A stretch of DNA of 64,000 nt from Rhodomicrobium vannielii ATCC 17100 (GTDB lineage: Bacteria > Pseudomonadota > Alphaproteobacteria > Rhizobiales > Rhodomicrobiaceae). Position numbers and translations under genes: made by a program. Shown here one piece after another: positions 19,403-28,364 of this stretch; within the stretch, counting starts at the first letter, position 1; the number at the start of each line of letters is the position of its first letter. The notes under the pieces are model-generated. The model made no database searches. It saw only the letters and a program-made list of their open reading frames with translations, and was not told the origin of the DNA. The stretch spans positions 248,001-312,000 of the forward strand of contig NC_014664.1 in assembly GCF_000166055.1 (NCBI RefSeq), read 5' to 3'.

Positions 19403-19431
19403 AGCTTTGCAAGAATGAGGCCCACCTGCCC

Positions 19432-20166
19432 ATGACCGCCGTGACAGCGTCCGCCGTGCCATCGTTCGAGATGGACGCGCCCCCACTCTCCGACGACGCA
19501 CCCCACATTCTCGTTGTGGACGACGACGAACGCATCCGCGATCTGCTCGCCGGATATCTCCGCCAGAACGGGTTTCGCGTGACGCAGGCTGGCGACGGCG
19601 CCGCCGCGCGTTCGAAGCTTCGGAGCATCGCTTTCGATTGCCTCATCCTCGATGTCATGATGCCTGGCGAGAGCGGTTTCGACATCGCCGAGTGGTTGAG
19701 GAAAGAATCCGACGTCGCCATCCTGATGCTGACGGCGCGGTCGGAGCCGGAGCACCGTGTGCGCGGTCTGGAACTCGGCGTGGACGACTATGTGGCGAAG
19801 CCGTTCGAGCCGCGCGAACTCCTGCTCCGCCTGCAGAACATCCTGCGCCGCCACGCTTCGCCCAAAACTAAGCACGGCGAGGTTCGTTTCGGGCCGTTCG
19901 TGTTCGACCTCAAGAAGAACGAGCTGAAGCGCGGCGACGAGCCGATCCGCCTTACCGACCGCGAGCGCGAGGTGCTGCGCGAATTTGCGCTCGCCGGGGG
20001 CGAACTCGTGTCGCGCGAGGATCTCGCAAGGCTCGGCGAGTATGAGAATGAGCGCGCCGTCGATGTGCAGATCAATCGGCTGCGCCAGAAGATCGAGACC
20101 GATCAGGCGAACCCGGCCTATCTCCATACGGTGCGCGGCAAGGGATACATTCTTTATCTGGACTGA
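19432..20166 (+). CDS. OmpR-family response regulator
   Basis: This is a transcription factor of a two-component system. The receiver domain (about residues 24-140) shows VVDDDERIRD, the phosphoacceptor Asp in CLILDVMMPGESGF, the switch Thr/Ser in MLTARSE, and Lys in DYVAKPF. The C-terminal winged helix (about 150-244) shows LTDREREVLREFA, VDVQINRLRQKI and TVRGKGYILYLD. It is 244 residues long. A histidine kinase follows in the same frame after one stop codon, so the two are probably cognate. The stimulus cannot be read from the sequence. Confidence 0.92.
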   Translation: MTAVTASAVPSFEMDAPPLSDDAPHILVVDDDERIRDLLAGYLRQNGFRVTQAGDGAAARSKLRSIAFDCLILDVMMPGESGFDIAEWLRKESDVAILMLTARSEPEHRVRGLELGVDDYVAKPFEPRELLLRLQNILRRHASPKTKHGEVRFGPFVFDLKKNELKRGDEPIRLTDREREVLREFALAGGELVSREDLARLGEYENERAVDVQINRLRQKIETDQANPAYLHTVRGKGYILYLD

Positions 20167-20271
20167 GGCGGGCAGGCGCTCATCGCGGGCGTCGAAACGG
20201 AAGGGATCGAGGCCATTTCGCTGAACCTGACCGAAAAGGCAAGCCGCGATGCGGCAGCAAGACCGCCCGCT

Positions 20272-21675
20272 TTGCCAAAGGAAAGCGGGCCACCCGAGCG
20301 CGCGTCCTTCCTCTCGCGCGTGTTTTCCGCACTCGGCTCGCTCGCACCGAAGGGCCTCTACACCCGCGCGCTCATCATCATCATCGCGCCAATCGTCATC
20401 CTGCAATCGATCCTGGCCTTCGTCTTCCTCGACCGGCATTGGCAGGTTGTGACGCGCCGTCTGTCCGTCGCGACGGCGCAGGACATCGCGATGCTCGCCG
20501 ATACCTACGAAGCGATGAACGCGAAGACCGAGGCCGATCTGGACCGCCTGTCTCGCCTCGCGCGTGAAAACCTTTCGCTGTCGGTCCGCTTCCTGCCGGG
20601 CGACCAACTGCCCGTCACGCGGTCGAAGCCGTTCTTCGGCTTCCTCGACCGCTATCTTTCGGGCGAGATCAGCCGCCGCATCAACAGGCCGTACTGGATC
20701 GACACGGTTGGCTCGTCGAACTACATCGAGGTGCGCATCAAGCTCGATGGCGCGGTGATGCGGGTGCTCGCCCAGCGCGCGCAACTCATCCCGTCGAACA
20801 CGCATTTCTTTATCGTGTGGATGGTGACGTCCGCGACGGTCCTGCTCATCGTCGCCATCCTGTTCCTCAGAAACCAGATCCGCCCGATCCTGGCGCTCGC
20901 CGACGCTGCCGACCGCTTCGGGCGAGGACGCCCCGCGCCGCCGGATTTCCGGGTGCGCGGCGCCCGCGAGGTGCGGCTTGCGGCGCAAGCCTTCCTCGAC
21001 ATGCGCGACCGTATCGAACGCCATGTGGAACAGCGCACCATCATGCTTGCGGGTGTGAGTCACGATCTGCGCACGATCCTCACGCGCTTCCGCCTCCAGC
21101 TTGCGATGATGCGCGCGCCGCAAATTGAAGCGCTGAAGCGCGACGTCGACGAGATGCAGCAGATGCTCGAAGACTATATGGCGTTTGCGAAGGGTGCCGC
21201 GGGCGAGAAAATACGGCGCGTCGATGTCCGGAGCATTCTCGAAGAGGTGCAGACGGCGGCGGAAGAGCCGGGCAAGACGCTGCGGCTCGACGTGCGGCAG
21301 AACCCGCTGATCGTCGCGCTGCGCCGCAACGCGCTCAAGCGCGCGGTGCTGAACCTCGTCACCAACGCGACGCGCTACGCGAGCACGGTCCAGATCCGGG
21401 CGCTGCGCTCGCATGGCTGGCTCACGGTCGTGGTCGAGGATGACGGCCCCGGCATTCCGGCGGACAAGCGCGAGGTCGTGTTCCGGCCGTTTCACAGCCT
21501 CGACGCTGCCCGCAACCAGAACAAGAAAAGCACGGGGCTGGGGCTTGCCATCGCGCGCGACATCGTGAGGAGTCACGGCGGCGACATCACGCTTGATAAG
21601 AGCAATCTCGGCGGGCTGAAGGCGGTCATCCGCATTCCGTCGACGCATGTGAGCGAGGACGTTGCCACCGATTAG
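20272..21675 (+). CDS. EnvZ-type sensor histidine kinase
   Basis: This is the membrane kinase partner of the preceding regulator. It has two membrane segments (about residues 28-50 and 180-203), a HAMP-like linker, a DHp domain with the phosphorylated His264 in GVSHDLRTIL, an N box (LNLVTNATRYA), G1 (DDGPGIP) and G2 (STGLGLAIARD). The Ile after RT, where most kinases have Pro, also occurs in related Hyphomicrobiales kinases as I remember them. The start is unusual: the frame is open back to the TGA of the regulator, and the only standard start before membrane segment 1 is TTG 20272, which lacks a good ribosome binding site. Confidence 0.88.
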   Translation: MPKESGPPERASFLSRVFSALGSLAPKGLYTRALIIIIAPIVILQSILAFVFLDRHWQVVTRRLSVATAQDIAMLADTYEAMNAKTEADLDRLSRLARENLSLSVRFLPGDQLPVTRSKPFFGFLDRYLSGEISRRINRPYWIDTVGSSNYIEVRIKLDGAVMRVLAQRAQLIPSNTHFFIVWMVTSATVLLIVAILFLRNQIRPILALADAADRFGRGRPAPPDFRVRGAREVRLAAQAFLDMRDRIERHVEQRTIMLAGVSHDLRTILTRFRLQLAMMRAPQIEALKRDVDEMQQMLEDYMAFAKGAAGEKIRRVDVRSILEEVQTAAEEPGKTLRLDVRQNPLIVALRRNALKRAVLNLVTNATRYASTVQIRALRSHGWLTVVVEDDGPGIPADKREVVFRPFHSLDAARNQNKKSTGLGLAIARDIVRSHGGDITLDKSNLGGLKAVIRIPSTHVSEDVATD

Positions 21676-21783
21676 GGCGTCGCGAACTCATATCCGCTGT
21701 AGGCGAACGTCTTTTGCTGGGGAAATCTCGCGGACGCGTCCGCCGGCAAGTTTCGCGCAGGCTGCGCCCGTTATGCGATCCCC

Positions 21784-22830
21784 ATGGGATTAGCAGCTAC
21801 CATCGACATTGCAGAGGCTCCCGCGGCTCCGGCCCTCTCGCAAACCCGCGACGCGACGACCCCGCTATCCAGAATTTGCGTCGGTATTTGCACGATCCGG
21901 CGTCCCGGCATGTTGAAAAACTGCCTCGAGTCGATCGGGCGACAGGAGGGCGTCGAGGATTACGACGTGCGTGTCGTAGTGGTCGAAAACGACACAGCGC
22001 CCGCTACCAAGCCCGTTGTGGACGCCTTTGCCGCGATGTCGCCTTTCCCGGTGCATTATATCCACGAGCCACGGCGCGGCATCCCGTTCGCGCGAAACCG
22101 CGTCGTAGATGCGGCGCTTGCGATGGCAGCCGACCACGTCGCCTTCGTGGACGACGACCAGATAACGCACCCAACCTTTCTCGCGAAACATATCGAAGCG
22201 GCGGCGCGCGATGGTGCCGACGTCGTCCAGGCGCATATCGTGCCGATGTTCCCAACGCCGCAGCCCTTCTGGGCCACCGGTCGAACGGGCGCGGTGGAAG
22301 TCGTGGATGAGGATCGCCCGGTTTCCGAACGCAAGCGTCGGTCGGCGGGGACTTGCGGCGTCATGTTCTCGGCTCGACTGATCCGACCCGACGGCATGGG
22401 TCTTCGCTTCGATGAGCGGATCGGGTTGGGCCGAGGCTCCGACTCAGACTTCTTCTCTCGTGCCAACAACGGAGGCATGCTGATCGTAAATTCGCGGCTC
22501 CCCATCGTGATGGACGAAATCCACCGGTCGCGCCTTACCTACTGGCGCCACATATTGGGCGGGCTTGCTCAGGGAAACAGCCATTTCGTCCGTTACCGCA
22601 ACGACAACGGATATCGCGCTGCTCTCGCTCGTTATGGCACCGTTTCCGTGGTCCGTTTTTTCCGGGGCATCGGCCAACTCGCAATCGCGCCGCTGCTCGC
22701 GCCGTTCAATCTGAACGGGTTCAAGGTCAGCGCGCTCGAAGGTGGCCGCAACATTTTCTTCGCGGTTGGGGCCATCGGTGGGATCTTCTCGGTTCAATAC
22801 CAGTATTATCGCAACATCGACGGCTATTGA
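21784..22830 (+). CDS. family 2 glycosyltransferase
   Basis: This 348-residue GT-A enzyme shows VGICTIRRPGMLKNCLESI at the start of the nucleotide-sugar domain (about residues 31-50), VENDTAPA, GIPFARNRVVDAA and the metal-binding FVDDDQITHP. The C-terminal third contains a hydrophobic patch (LAIAPLLAPFNLNGF) that may attach to the membrane. It probably builds a surface polysaccharide; donor and acceptor cannot be told. No polysaccharide operon surrounds it, but a second protein with a possible glycosyltransferase-like motif lies convergently at 23178-23969. Confidence 0.85.
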   Translation: MGLAATIDIAEAPAAPALSQTRDATTPLSRICVGICTIRRPGMLKNCLESIGRQEGVEDYDVRVVVVENDTAPATKPVVDAFAAMSPFPVHYIHEPRRGIPFARNRVVDAALAMAADHVAFVDDDQITHPTFLAKHIEAAARDGADVVQAHIVPMFPTPQPFWATGRTGAVEVVDEDRPVSERKRRSAGTCGVMFSARLIRPDGMGLRFDERIGLGRGSDSDFFSRANNGGMLIVNSRLPIVMDEIHRSRLTYWRHILGGLAQGNSHFVRYRNDNGYRAALARYGTVSVVRFFRGIGQLAIAPLLAPFNLNGFKVSALEGGRNIFFAVGAIGGIFSVQYQYYRNIDGY

Positions 22831-23177
22831 GCGAGCGAAAAGCCGGTTTTGAAGGCGCTCGATAAGCCGTTTAGCAGGCCGCTGAAAAACTCAAGAGCTT
22901 CCGTCAGAACCTGCAAAATGGGATCTGTGACCGAGCTGAAGTGAGACGGATATGGTCAGTTGGCATTCAGCTTGCTCCTAGAGGGCGCTGGTGCAACCCG
23001 AACCCGCGATGTCGAGGAAGGTAGCGCGTTTCAGCGTACGCAGAAAACATGCTCCAGCCTGATCTGCGACGTTTTCTTCAGGCGAGCAGGAACTGGTCCC
23101 TCGAAAACGCTCTGGACGCGGATTCAGACTCGCACTCGTGGCGTGACACTTCCGTTTGCCCGCCGTGCATTTCGCTT
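22831..23177. other. spacer after the glycosyltransferase gene
   Basis: No gene is supported. The first 50 bases contain an imperfect hairpin (GAGCG ... AAAA-GCCGG-TTTT ... CGCTC, 22829-22860) that begins in the glycosyltransferase stop codon and resembles the palindromic repeats at 59217. The stretch GCAGGCCGCTGAAAAACTC (about 22873-22891) recalls the terminal repeats of some insertion sequences, but no transposase remains. Confidence 0.4.
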
Positions 23178-23969
23178 TCAGGCGCGCCCCAGGCGGCGCT
23201 TCACAAAATGCTCGGCCTCAAAGGCGGCCTCCATGGCACCACTGCGGATCAGGAAATTGAAGGCCGGCTTACCGAGCTTCTTGCCGAGCTTGCGAAGGCG
23301 CTCTCGCCCGTCATCGTGCTCGATCGTTGCTGGATAGTTCAGCGGCCCGTAGATGGCTGAGTTCGGAACGCGCCATAGATTTTCCTCGACGCCTTTCGAC
23401 TTGCCGCGTGCCGGATCAATAAGGTGCAGCCACTTCTCGCGGTAGGTGGGGATGTGGATCAGATGCGGGTTATTGGATCGCATCGGTGTCCGCACCATCG
23501 GCACGGACGCGAAATTCGTCTCCTCCAACTCGACATCGTACCGGTTGGTGGCATTCACATGCTGATTGAAGCGGAGATGATCGATACCGCCCGCCCTCAT
23601 GGCCGCAACAAGGTGCTCGATCGAATGACGGATCAGCGGCGCGTTGAAGCGCCAGTCATGTTCGAGTTGAAAGGCGTATTCCGTCTCGCTCAGCACGATG
23701 CTTTTGCGATAACCGAAGGCGAGTCCATATGTATAATGGATCTCGAACGGCCCTAGCTGTGTGTGAAACTCCGAAATGCGCTGGCGATGCGCCTCGTAGC
23801 TTCGCCGGAAAGGGGACGGGTCGATGAAATAGACGGTGCGCGCAACTATATCGCGACCGAAGCAGGCGAAGAAACTTTCGACCGTTTCTTTCACAGGGAT
23901 TTTCCGGACATCCACCTCCGAGCAATTCGAAAACACGTTCAGCGTGATCTGCGCGCCAGCGTCCGTCAT
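23178..23969 (-). CDS. uncharacterised protein, possibly glycosyltransferase-like
   Basis: I do not recognise a family. The protein has 263 residues with no signal peptide or membrane helix. The opening ITLNVFSNC, the middle LGPFEIHYTYGLAFGYRKSIVLSETEY and FQLEHDWRF suggest a GT-A-like fold, with the acidic EHD in the position of a metal-binding motif; this is inference. Other parts are rich in His and Asn (HLRFNQHVNATNRYD). It begins with ATG 23969 and lies 62 bases upstream of the end of the folB frame on the same strand. Its neighbour at 21784 is a family 2 glycosyltransferase. Confidence 0.6.
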   Translation of the reverse strand: MTDAGAQITLNVFSNCSEVDVRKIPVKETVESFFACFGRDIVARTVYFIDPSPFRRSYEAHRQRISEFHTQLGPFEIHYTYGLAFGYRKSIVLSETEYAFQLEHDWRFNAPLIRHSIEHLVAAMRAGGIDHLRFNQHVNATNRYDVELEETNFASVPMVRTPMRSNNPHLIHIPTYREKWLHLIDPARGKSKGVEENLWRVPNSAIYGPLNYPATIEHDDGRERLRKLGKKLGKPAFNFLIRSGAMEAAFEAEHFVKRRLGRA

Positions 23970-24031
23970 CGGCCATCCCCCGTTTCGGTTTTGGCTCTAC
24001 CACAGGAGGTGCGTTCAATCCATCATGCGCG

Positions 24032-24493
24032 CTAAGGTTGATGTGGACGAAAGCGGATAATCTCGCATCCGAGCGACGCGCCGGGCACGCGGTCGAGCTT
24101 TTCCACCACCACGCGAACTTCCATGGCGCGCCGATGCGAGAGGCAATGCTCGGCGACGCGCTCGGCCAGCGTCTCGGTCAGCAGCACATGCCCCGCCGCC
24201 ACCGCCTCGCGAATGCCGTCGATGATGAAATCGTAGGACACGACGCTCGACAGATCGCCCGGCCGATGCGCGCCCGGAAGCACCGAAAGCTCCACCGTGA
24301 AGCGCACGCGCTGCTCGATGCCCTTTTCCTCGCTCCAGATGCCGATGTGGGCGGGCAACACGAGATCGCGCACGAGCACCCTGTCGTAAGGGCGCTGGCG
24401 CGCGTCGCTGGCGTCATGCGCGAGAATGTTTTGCAGGGAATATGTCGTCGCCATTGGAAGTTCCTGATCCACCCTTTCCGAGGTCAAGGGCAT
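24032..24493 (-). CDS. folB: dihydroneopterin aldolase
   Basis: FolB cleaves dihydroneopterin to hydroxymethyl-dihydropterin in folate synthesis. The core fits the small tunnel-fold family: VLVRDLVLPAHIGIWSEEKG, VRFTVELSV, VVSYDFIIDGI, LTETLAERVAEHCL and VRVVVEKLDRVPGA. The long start ATG 24493 overlaps the stop of the upstream small frame (TAATG on the minus strand). An alternative, ATG 24454, gives 140 residues and has AGGAAC nearby. The rest of the folate pathway is not in the window. Confidence 0.9.
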   Translation of the reverse strand: MPLTSERVDQELPMATTYSLQNILAHDASDARQRPYDRVLVRDLVLPAHIGIWSEEKGIEQRVRFTVELSVLPGAHRPGDLSSVVSYDFIIDGIREAVAAGHVLLTETLAERVAEHCLSHRRAMEVRVVVEKLDRVPGASLGCEIIRFRPHQP

Positions 24494-24768
24494 TACACGA
24501 GCGCCTTACATAGTCGCTCGAAGCGTCGCATCACGTCGAAAACGATCCAAAAGCGCCGTTGAGACAGCCTGATCGTCGGTCGGGCCATTTGAGGCGGCGT
24601 CTCTCTTCCCGCCCGCGCCTGATCGCGACAGCGCTGGAAAGCCGATTGAGGCCGTCGCCTTTTTAACCCGCGCCGGGTCATCGCATATCCACGCCGGAGC
24701 CAAATGTCGAGGTTTTCCACGCTGGCGAGCACTGCTTCCTGCGGGGACGGTTCGCGGGATCGCCACAT
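24493..24768 (-). CDS. small basic hypothetical protein
   Basis: This 91-residue frame ends one base into the folB start (TAATG), which suggests coupling. It is rich in Arg (about one residue in five) and has no recognised domain, signal or membrane segment. ATG 24768 was chosen; a longer frame to 24900 runs through AT-rich DNA that looks like a promoter region. High Arg content is also what GC-rich non-coding frames give, so it may not be a gene. Confidence 0.35.
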   Translation of the reverse strand: MWRSREPSPQEAVLASVENLDIWLRRGYAMTRRGLKRRRPQSAFQRCRDQARAGRETPPQMARPTIRLSQRRFWIVFDVMRRFERLCKALV

Positions 24769-24959
24769 AGCAGACTCTTGCGGATGATCAATATAAAGGA
24801 CACAAATTTCGGAAAATGCGGAATAAAGGAAATACTTTATTATACAATATTTCACTAATTCCCGCGCGTTCCGCAATGTTCCTCCAAGTGCCATAGACAC
24901 TCAAGGCGATTTTTGCCCTAAATCGCATCAAAGCAGTTTAGGAGCAGAGGAAAACAACC

Positions 24960-25583
24960 ATGATACGGCAATCGATGCTATCGGGGGCGGCATTTCTATT
25001 CACCGCTTGCGCATTGTGTCTGCCGCTTGCGTCCGCGTCTGCTGGCGGATGGGACGCGTCGGACTATTCAGGCGGACGCGGCGGCGGTTGGAGCGAACGC
25101 TTCAAGGATCGCATGCGAGGCGACGACGATTACGAACGCCGCGAGCGCCGCGCCGCCCTTCGCGAGATGCTGTCCGACCCCGAAGGCCGCGCGGAACTGC
25201 GCTCGTTGATGGTCGAGGCGATGCACGAGCGCGCCATGCAAGGTGGCATGCAAGGCGGCATGTCCGACCGCTGGGGCGGACGCGGTGGCGACATGATGGA
25301 CCGCATGCGCGATCGCGGCGGGATGATGGGAAGCGGCAGTGATTGTCCTGGCCGGAGCGCCATGCGCGACCAGATGCGCGGCGATAGCCAGGGCGGCATG
25401 AGAGAGCGCTTCAAGGCCGGGTCGAACCGAATGGCCGACCGGAGCGACGACATCCGCGAGCTCATTCTGGAGAGGCTCCGCAAAAACGGAGAGGTGAAGG
25501 TTCTGATCGCGCGGATTCAGGACCGTGTCGCTGATTCCGACGATGACGATTCCGATGATGACGACGACGGCGGGAAACTCTGA
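24960..25583 (+). CDS. secreted Met/Arg-rich protein with acidic tail
   Basis: I do not recognise a family. The 207-residue protein has a signal peptide (MIRQSMLSGAAFLFTACALC, cleavage probably after SASA), a Gly/Asp-rich segment, then a Met- and Arg-rich middle with repeated GGM and DRM words (about residues 95-145), and ends in DDDDSDDDDDGGKL. It is probably periplasmic; the acidic tail and methionines might bind metal ions, which is speculation. An AGAGGA ribosome binding site precedes ATG 24960. The next secreted protein gene follows after 104 bases in the same direction. Confidence 0.72.
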   Translation: MIRQSMLSGAAFLFTACALCLPLASASAGGWDASDYSGGRGGGWSERFKDRMRGDDDYERRERRAALREMLSDPEGRAELRSLMVEAMHERAMQGGMQGGMSDRWGGRGGDMMDRMRDRGGMMGSGSDCPGRSAMRDQMRGDSQGGMRERFKAGSNRMADRSDDIRELILERLRKNGEVKVLIARIQDRVADSDDDDSDDDDDGGKL

Positions 25584-25687
25584 GCGGCGATTTCTTCCTG
25601 AAGGACAATAGAGCCGCGACAGCGTCGTGAGCTTGGAGGTCAGGGCGCGCGGGGGAGGCCCGCCTCGGAACGATACGGAGAACGACC

Positions 25688-26626
25688 ATGTACAAAGCAG
25701 TGTTTCTGGTAGCGGCGCTCGCGTTGACGCCACTTCCCGCGATGAGTCAGGAGCCGCAGCAGCAGCGAGGCCAGAGCGGCGGCGACCAGCAGATGGGCAC
25801 GTCAGGCGGCGGTGCCGCAGGCGGTTCTATGCAGCAGCGCGACGGTACTGGCGATGGGGGCGGCGCAGACGAAAGCTCCCGCTCAAGCCGCCGCGACGAT
25901 ATACTCGACCGCCTGTCCCGCTCGGAACTTCGCGACCGTGTCGCCATGGCCATGGGGCGTGTCGAGGATGCATGCGGCGATGACATCGACCGTTTCTGCG
26001 GCGAGGTTACGCCGGGGCGCGGGCGCATCGCGGCCTGTATGGAAGCCTATTCGGATCAGCTGAGCCGCCGCTGCCGCTTCACGCTGAGGCGCGTGTCGGG
26101 ATATATGCAGACCGCCGTGCGCGATGTGGCCGATTCCTGCCGCACCGCGATCCGCACGCAATGCGGAGATGCGGAAAACCGCGACGCGTGTATGGGGCAG
26201 AAGGTGTCTTCGCTCCCGCCTTCGTGTCAGATGATCGTCGCCGCCGCGCGGCAGTATCCCGGCATGATGGCATCGGCGCAGAGCAGTCGCATGGACGGCG
26301 GATCCGGCCAGGCAACGGCGGATAACGGCCAGCAATCGCAATCGGGCCAGCAGCAATCGCAGTCCGGTTCATCGGATATGCGCGGTATGCCGGTGTACAG
26401 CTCGGACGGCGTCAACCTCGGCAAGGTGGTGCAGATCGACCGTTCTTCGGACGGTAGCATCAAGTCGGTGAAAATCGAGATCGGTCGCTTGCTCGGTCTC
26501 GGCGACAAGGTCGTGAATATCACGTCCGACGAGTTGCAGCAGATGGCCGACCGCATCAAGCTCCGGTTGAACAGCGATCAGGTGCGTAAGCTTCCCGAGA
26601 GCAAAAGCGGTCAACAGACGCGATAA
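25688..26626 (+). CDS. secreted Cys-rich protein with PRC-barrel domain
   Basis: This 312-residue protein has a signal peptide (MYKAVFLVAALALTPLPAMS, cut near SQ), a Gln/Gly-rich linker, a cysteine-rich helical region with spaced cysteines (about residues 95-185; EDACGDDIDRFCGEV, CMEAY, RRCRF, DSCRTA, TQCGD, PPSCQM) resembling the Golgi-apparatus-protein-1 repeat, a Ser/Gln linker, and a C-terminal PRC-barrel (about residues 235-305; GMPVYSSDGVNLGKVVQID). It is probably a periplasmic structural or binding protein with disulfides. The function is unknown. Confidence 0.78.
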   Translation: MYKAVFLVAALALTPLPAMSQEPQQQRGQSGGDQQMGTSGGGAAGGSMQQRDGTGDGGGADESSRSSRRDDILDRLSRSELRDRVAMAMGRVEDACGDDIDRFCGEVTPGRGRIAACMEAYSDQLSRRCRFTLRRVSGYMQTAVRDVADSCRTAIRTQCGDAENRDACMGQKVSSLPPSCQMIVAAARQYPGMMASAQSSRMDGGSGQATADNGQQSQSGQQQSQSGSSDMRGMPVYSSDGVNLGKVVQIDRSSDGSIKSVKIEIGRLLGLGDKVVNITSDELQQMADRIKLRLNSDQVRKLPESKSGQQTR

Positions 26627-26666
26627 GGTGAGCCGCGCCCACACACGAAGCGTCGGTCTGCCCGTG

Positions 26667-28193
26667 TCAGGCGGCGCCGCGCATCAGATACGGAACCGCT
26701 TCGGCGGTAGCGGCAGGCTGCGGCGCGGGCGCTGGCTTGCGCGGCTGGGGCACTGCGGGCAGAACGCGGGCCTTCGGCAGGATGAGCGAAGCTTCGGTGC
26801 CGACGCCGAGCTTGCTGCGAAGTTCGAACCGTCCGCCGTGCAGCTCGGCAAGGCCGCTGACGATGGGAAGCCCGAGGCCCGTGCCGCTCTCGCCCGTCTT
26901 GAGCGCGAGAGATCCCTGTCCGAAGGCGCGCAATACCTGCGAGATTTCCTCCTCGGGGATGCCGGGGCCGTTATCGCGAACCGAAAGCACCGCCTCGCCG
27001 CTCGGCAGGATCCCCGCGCGAACCGCGATCAGGCCGCTATCGGGCGTGAACTTGATCGCGTTGGAGAGGAGGTTGAGGCAGATCTGTCGAAGCGCTCGCT
27101 CGTCGGCCATGATGCGCGGCATGTCGGGGCGGAAGTCCGTCACAACGCGAAGGTTTTTCTGATGCGCATCGATCCGCATCAGGCGCAGGCTTTCAAGCGC
27201 CGTCGCAGCGACGTCGATCGGCTTTTCCGTCAGCTCGTAGCGTCCGGCCTCGATGCGCGAGAGGTCGAGGATCTCGTTGATGAGCTTCAGGAGGTGGCTG
27301 CCGGATTCGTGGATGTCGGCGGCATAGGAGCGATAGTTCTCGTTGTCGATGGGGCCGAGGACTTCATCCTTGATCATCTCGGAGAAGCCCATGATCGCGT
27401 TGAGCGGCGTGCGAAGTTCGTGGCTCATGTTGGCGAGGAACTTCGACTTCGCCACATTGGCCGCTTCCGCCCGGACGCGCGCCTCGTCGGAGGCCGCCTT
27501 CGCCCTCTCAAGTTCCTCGATGAGACGATCCTTCTCCGCGCGGTAGTCGAGCATGGAAAGCGCGGTCCGCTGAAGGTTCTTCACGAGGAAGACGAAGTAG
27601 AAATGGATGCCGACCGCGACCACCGCGAGCGCCCAGTAGAAAGGCTCGCCGGTCATCAGAAAGCGCAACGCGAGTGCGCCAGTTACCGGCGCCGTGCCCG
27701 CATGCAGGATCTGCATAACCGAAGCGGCGAACATCATGCGTATCGCCGTGACGACCGTCAGCGCCGCGAACAGGAAGAAAAACGCCGCCTGCGATTGCAC
27801 AACGAAGGGTGTGAACGCCACAGCTGCCCAGCAGACACCGTAGAGGAATTCGGCGGCCGCGAGGTTACGCCTCCACTGTACGAGATCGACCGTCTCGCGC
27901 GGCTGCCGTTTGAACTGGCGGCAAAGCGCAAGGAGGATGCCCTCAGTAATGAAGATGGTCGCGAGCCACAGGAGAAGCTGACGCGGCTCAGTCGCCCAGT
28001 TCAGCATAGTGGCGGCAACGAAGATCGCGAGGATCGGAACGGTAAGCGCCGCGACGGTTTCGTTGCGTACGAACATGATCAAAAGGTCGTATGCGAAATC
28101 GTGCTTTACCGCAGAGCTATTACTCTGCTGCGGGGCTGCGATGCTCGTCTTCTGCTTGAACCGGCGCCATCTCAAGGAACGAGCGGTACTCAT
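26667..28193 (-). CDS. membrane histidine kinase of PdhS/PleC type
   Basis: This is a hybrid-free sensor kinase of 508 residues. About five or six N-terminal membrane segments (residues about 35-210) are followed by a coiled-coil linker, the DHp motif FLANMSHELRTPLNAIMGFSEMI, the N box ICLNLLSNAIKF, G1 VRDNGPGIPEEE and G2 GTGLGLPIVSGL, then a Pro/Ala-rich tail. The DHp sequence, with FSEMIKDEVLGP, is that of alphaproteobacterial cell-cycle kinases (PleC, DivJ, PdhS) that act on DivK/PleD. No response regulator is adjacent, as usual for these. ATG 28193 is preferred; the frame extends to 28256. Confidence 0.85.
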   Translation of the reverse strand: MSTARSLRWRRFKQKTSIAAPQQSNSSAVKHDFAYDLLIMFVRNETVAALTVPILAIFVAATMLNWATEPRQLLLWLATIFITEGILLALCRQFKRQPRETVDLVQWRRNLAAAEFLYGVCWAAVAFTPFVVQSQAAFFFLFAALTVVTAIRMMFAASVMQILHAGTAPVTGALALRFLMTGEPFYWALAVVAVGIHFYFVFLVKNLQRTALSMLDYRAEKDRLIEELERAKAASDEARVRAEAANVAKSKFLANMSHELRTPLNAIMGFSEMIKDEVLGPIDNENYRSYAADIHESGSHLLKLINEILDLSRIEAGRYELTEKPIDVAATALESLRLMRIDAHQKNLRVVTDFRPDMPRIMADERALRQICLNLLSNAIKFTPDSGLIAVRAGILPSGEAVLSVRDNGPGIPEEEISQVLRAFGQGSLALKTGESGTGLGLPIVSGLAELHGGRFELRSKLGVGTEASLILPKARVLPAVPQPRKPAPAPQPAATAEAVPYLMRGAA

Positions 28194-28364
28194 CAACCCA
28201 TCATCCACTTTGTCTGGAGGAGTCTGCGCTCTGCTGCCCTGGCACGCGCCGTTCATGGTAGGATCGCGCGAAAGTGCTAATATTGCGTTGATATTTGTTT
28301 ATTCGCTTGAAAGGTCGATTCTGTTCCGCGACACTTTGGGAATATCGCAAAGCCTGGTTAACGA

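Noticed and set aside
19390-21648. 752-codon frame antisense to the two-component pair
   Set aside because: Both receiver and kinase motifs are intact on the + strand; the antisense product is a codon-bias artefact.
26628-28280. 550-codon + strand frame over the PdhS-like kinase
   Set aside because: The kinase motifs are on the minus strand; no start signal and no domain for the + frame.
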